Shown piece after piece: positions 50,701-64,000 of a stretch of 64,000 bases of DNA. The notes under the pieces are model-generated. The model did not search any database, was not told the origin of the DNA, and saw nothing but the letters and a program-made list of their open reading frames with translations. The translations under genes and the position numbers were made by a program. The stretch comes from Mastigias papua. Taxonomy: Eukaryota > Cnidaria > Scyphozoa > Rhizostomeae > Mastigiidae. How positions within the stretch are numbered: position 1 is the stretch's first letter; each line of letters begins with the position of its first letter. The DNA lies in assembly GCA_964019165.1 (NCBI GenBank), contig OZ025287.1, positions 610,201 to 674,200 on the forward strand, in the 5' to 3' direction.

Positions 50701-51528
50701 TTATCTGGAGGCTATTACATTGAGGAATAATCCTTGATTCTCATACGAATAAAACAAAATGCACCTGACGAGCAGGCACTGAAATTATGCGTCCTTTGTT
50801 GTCAAGGATATAGGAAGCAAACATGCATACAAAGTACTAAAGTACTGTACTTTACAGAGAATCTTTCTTGATACATGTACAATGTAATCTGCACAGATTT
50901 CTCTCTAAAGCTCCCAACAGAGTTTTTAAAATCGCACATTTTGATTAGAACTTCACACTAAAAGACCCTGATTCTATGCCTACTTTCATGAGCTTCCTTC
51001 GTTCTAGACAAGAGCTATAAAATCATGTAGCCCCAAAGAATGTGAAAAATGTTCTAAGACTCGTGGCAAAAAGCGAATATTTAGATCTAACGATTAACTG
51101 AGTCTTCTCCTATAAAATTGAACGGAGAAATAAGGGAATAACAATTAAATATCTTGCGGAAAGGATATCACAAAGCATGACAAATCTATATCTGCAGATG
51201 GATCAAACTATGCATAATTCCCATAGAGTTCATTTCCATAAACAAAATAAAAATTTTGTGTTACTCTAACGTTTGTTTCAGGCTAAACAATCTAGTTACA
51301 TTTTACGTCCAGATTCATATACATATCACTGAAATAACCTATTCTGCTTGCTTTCCAACTCCCACAAGTAGCAGCAACTGCATAGTATCTTTCCACCAAT
51401 AAGCAAGCTCTTGCAATATTTAGAGAAAAGTCTGCAGGTGGTAAGGGTCCAAAATAGTATTCGGGTAGAGACGATACAAGAGCTCTATGTCCATATATCC
51501 GACCCAAAGGCCGATTACCATCTACCAT
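41768..51528 (-). CDS. Unrecognised three-exon gene, 673-aa charged protein
   Basis: I do not recognise this protein. Proposed exons: 51528-51307 (ATG in a good context, GCAATGG), 48446-48295 and 43415-41768. The donors are GAC/GTAAAA and CAG/GTACCT; the acceptors are TTGCAG and TTTTAG. Phases 0 and 2 agree on both sides, which is the main support. The N-terminal 124 residues are aromatic and neutral (YYFGPLPPADF, NFVSFLAVLQKALEARFL). The last 548 residues are one long open frame: basic-acidic, Ser-rich and probably coiled-coil around KKFHERLKKEEGARKK, with a run of serines near SSSSSST. No signal peptide or membrane helix. It could be a shorter gene starting at the ATG at 43414. Translation may also continue upstream, since an acceptor-like TCTAG precedes 51546. 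The long exon is very probably coding; the two small exons are less sure. Confidence 0.6.
43871..43984. repeat. Compound (CT)n(CA)n(CTCA)n microsatellite
   Basis: CT, CA and CTCA/CATT blocks follow one another in the first 500 bp upstream of the long exon of the unrecognised gene, within its intron in the three-exon model. Confidence 0.95.
43985..48294. other. Large intron of the unrecognised gene; no other supported exon
   Basis: About 4.3 kb containing a hAT-like element at 47140-47388 and otherwise unique AT-rich sequence. Overlapping plus frames at 45505-45834 have no domain. Frame phase between the exons at 48295 and 43415 matches without any further exon. Confidence 0.45.
47140..47388. 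mobile_element. hAT-like non-autonomous element
   Basis: A 249-bp element. The left end CAGGCACCGCGGAACAG and the reverse complement of the right end CAGGGACCGCGGAGCAG differ at 2 of 17 bases. G-rich then C-rich patches follow inside. The flanks share TACTGCA (left TACTGCAG overlapping the end, right TACTGCAA), suggesting an 8-bp target duplication. No transposase frame. Confidence 0.7.
48447..51306. other. First intron of the unrecognised gene; nothing else recognised
   Basis: AT-rich sequence with no supported exon. A degenerate tandem repeat of about 30-35 bp built on TGACAGCCCCAAGGGCTTTAG runs from about 49370 to 49490. Confidence 0.4.
49370..49490. repeat. Degenerate tandem repeat with CCCAAGGGCTTT core
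   Basis: Four diverged units, each with (A)GTCCCAAAGGCTTTAG- or GCCCCAAGGGCTTT-like cores followed by ATGACAG or a variant. The core is itself near-palindromic (CCCAAGGG). Confidence 0.65.
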
Positions 51529-52052
51529 TGCTCCAAAAGCTGATCGCTAGAGTGTAAACAGAGAGAGCATAAGAGAGTCATTTTTGTAATGGCAAATAAA
51601 CTGCAACGATAATGGAGTAGAGTAGATGATGAAAATAACATCAGATAGACAACTTATAAGACTGAAAATCGGCCAGTAACACACCCTGGGAAGAGATTCT
51701 AGCAAAGCACAAAAGTGGAGACAACTCTAAGTGAAAGCAGGAACATAGTACCCCTTTTTAGAAATAAGCTGGAAAGAGAAAAGAAGCTTGAATGGAGAGA
51801 TAGTTGTACATGAAAAGCTTATACAACGCACTAAAGTAAGATGATTTAGTTTATATTGATAAGTCTGCTGTATCAACTGTAAATAAAGATGGAGCTTTGC
51901 AATTAGAAACTGAATGGCAAAATATACTTAATCACTAAAAAATAAAAACTGCATCATCAAAATTCGTGCAACAATATGCAAAAAAATGCCGACAGATTCG
52001 ATTCTGAGAATATCAAAACAAATACCAGAAGTTATTCTAAACAACTAACTGA
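51529..52052. other. Gap between BTBD10 stop and the unrecognised gene
   Basis: About 520 bp between two same-strand genes. It should hold the BTBD10 3' UTR and the next gene's 5' region. No canonical poly(A) signal stood out on the minus strand. An acceptor-like sequence at 51547-51548 leaves open an upstream exon for the unrecognised gene. Confidence 0.4.
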
Positions 52053-56663
<4,611 letters not shown>

Positions 56664-56917
56664 TTATGACTTTACAGTTAACAGAATATGTACAATTTTA
56701 TGCGTAATAACGGCTGCATTTCGCCATAAACTGCTGCGTGAGAAATGCTCCTTCCAGTGGAATGATACTTGCTAGCAAGGTGAGGCTGGAATCACAAAAG
56801 AGGCTAGATGGCCTACACGTGATGCTATGGTGGAAGTAATGGCAACGAACTGAGTTCTGCAGAGCATAAAGCAAATTTGAATGAGTCAGCTGTAAAGCGT
56901 TATCTGTTATTAGCACG
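56664..56917. promoter_or_regulatory. Putative bidirectional promoter between BTBD10 and PWP1
   Basis: These 254 bp separate the two divergent start codons, so both 5' UTRs and core promoters must fit here unless noncoding first exons exist elsewhere. A palindromic E-box CACGTG lies at 56816-56821, about 97 bp before the PWP1 ATG. I see no convincing TATA box at a sensible spacing for either gene. This is typical of housekeeping head-to-head pairs. Confidence 0.6.

Positions 56918-64000
<7,083 letters not shown>

Overview
This window is animal nuclear DNA, most likely from an invertebrate. It is AT-rich by eye. Its genes have many short coding exons, and the introns are loaded with microsatellites and short inverted-repeat elements. 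It encodes a single-domain receptor tyrosine phosphatase and a BTBD10/KCTD20-family BTB protein, both of which point to Metazoa. Nothing in the sequence fixes the phylum. There is no bacterial, organellar or viral signature and no CRISPR array. All gene models below were built by hand from splice sites, reading-frame phase and family motifs.

Layout. (1) 1-15,650: no confident gene; simple repeats, degenerate tandem repeats, a small palindromic MITE and a decayed LINE reverse-transcriptase tail. (2) 15,651-38,753, minus strand: a receptor-type protein tyrosine phosphatase in 15 coding exons whose phases all agree (1,380 aa). It has a signal peptide, an ectodomain of about 830 residues rich in Ser/Thr encoded in one exon, one membrane-proximal FN3-like domain, a transmembrane helix and one intact catalytic domain. 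(3) 38,754-41,767: no gene recognised; a pogo/Tigger-type MITE. (4) 41,768-51,528, minus strand: a three-exon candidate gene (673 aa) with no family I recognise. (5) 52,053-56,663, minus strand: BTBD10/KCTD20 orthologue, complete in nine coding exons (446 aa). (6) 56,918 to the window end, plus strand: PWP1, a WD-repeat ribosome-biogenesis protein; 14 coding exons give 450 aa and the last exon(s) lie beyond the window.

BTBD10 and PWP1 are head to head, with 254 bp between their start codons. That interval carries a palindromic E-box and probably serves as a shared promoter. The three minus-strand genes are in tandem orientation but have unrelated roles, so no operon or pathway is implied.

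Points of interest: the mucin-type phosphatase ectodomain; a long ATG-trinucleotide repeat ending about 30 bp from a phosphatase splice acceptor; a probable GC-AG intron in PWP1 with a mariner-like MITE just inside it; a hAT MITE with a perfect 8-bp target duplication in another PWP1 intron; and the unrecognised three-exon gene.
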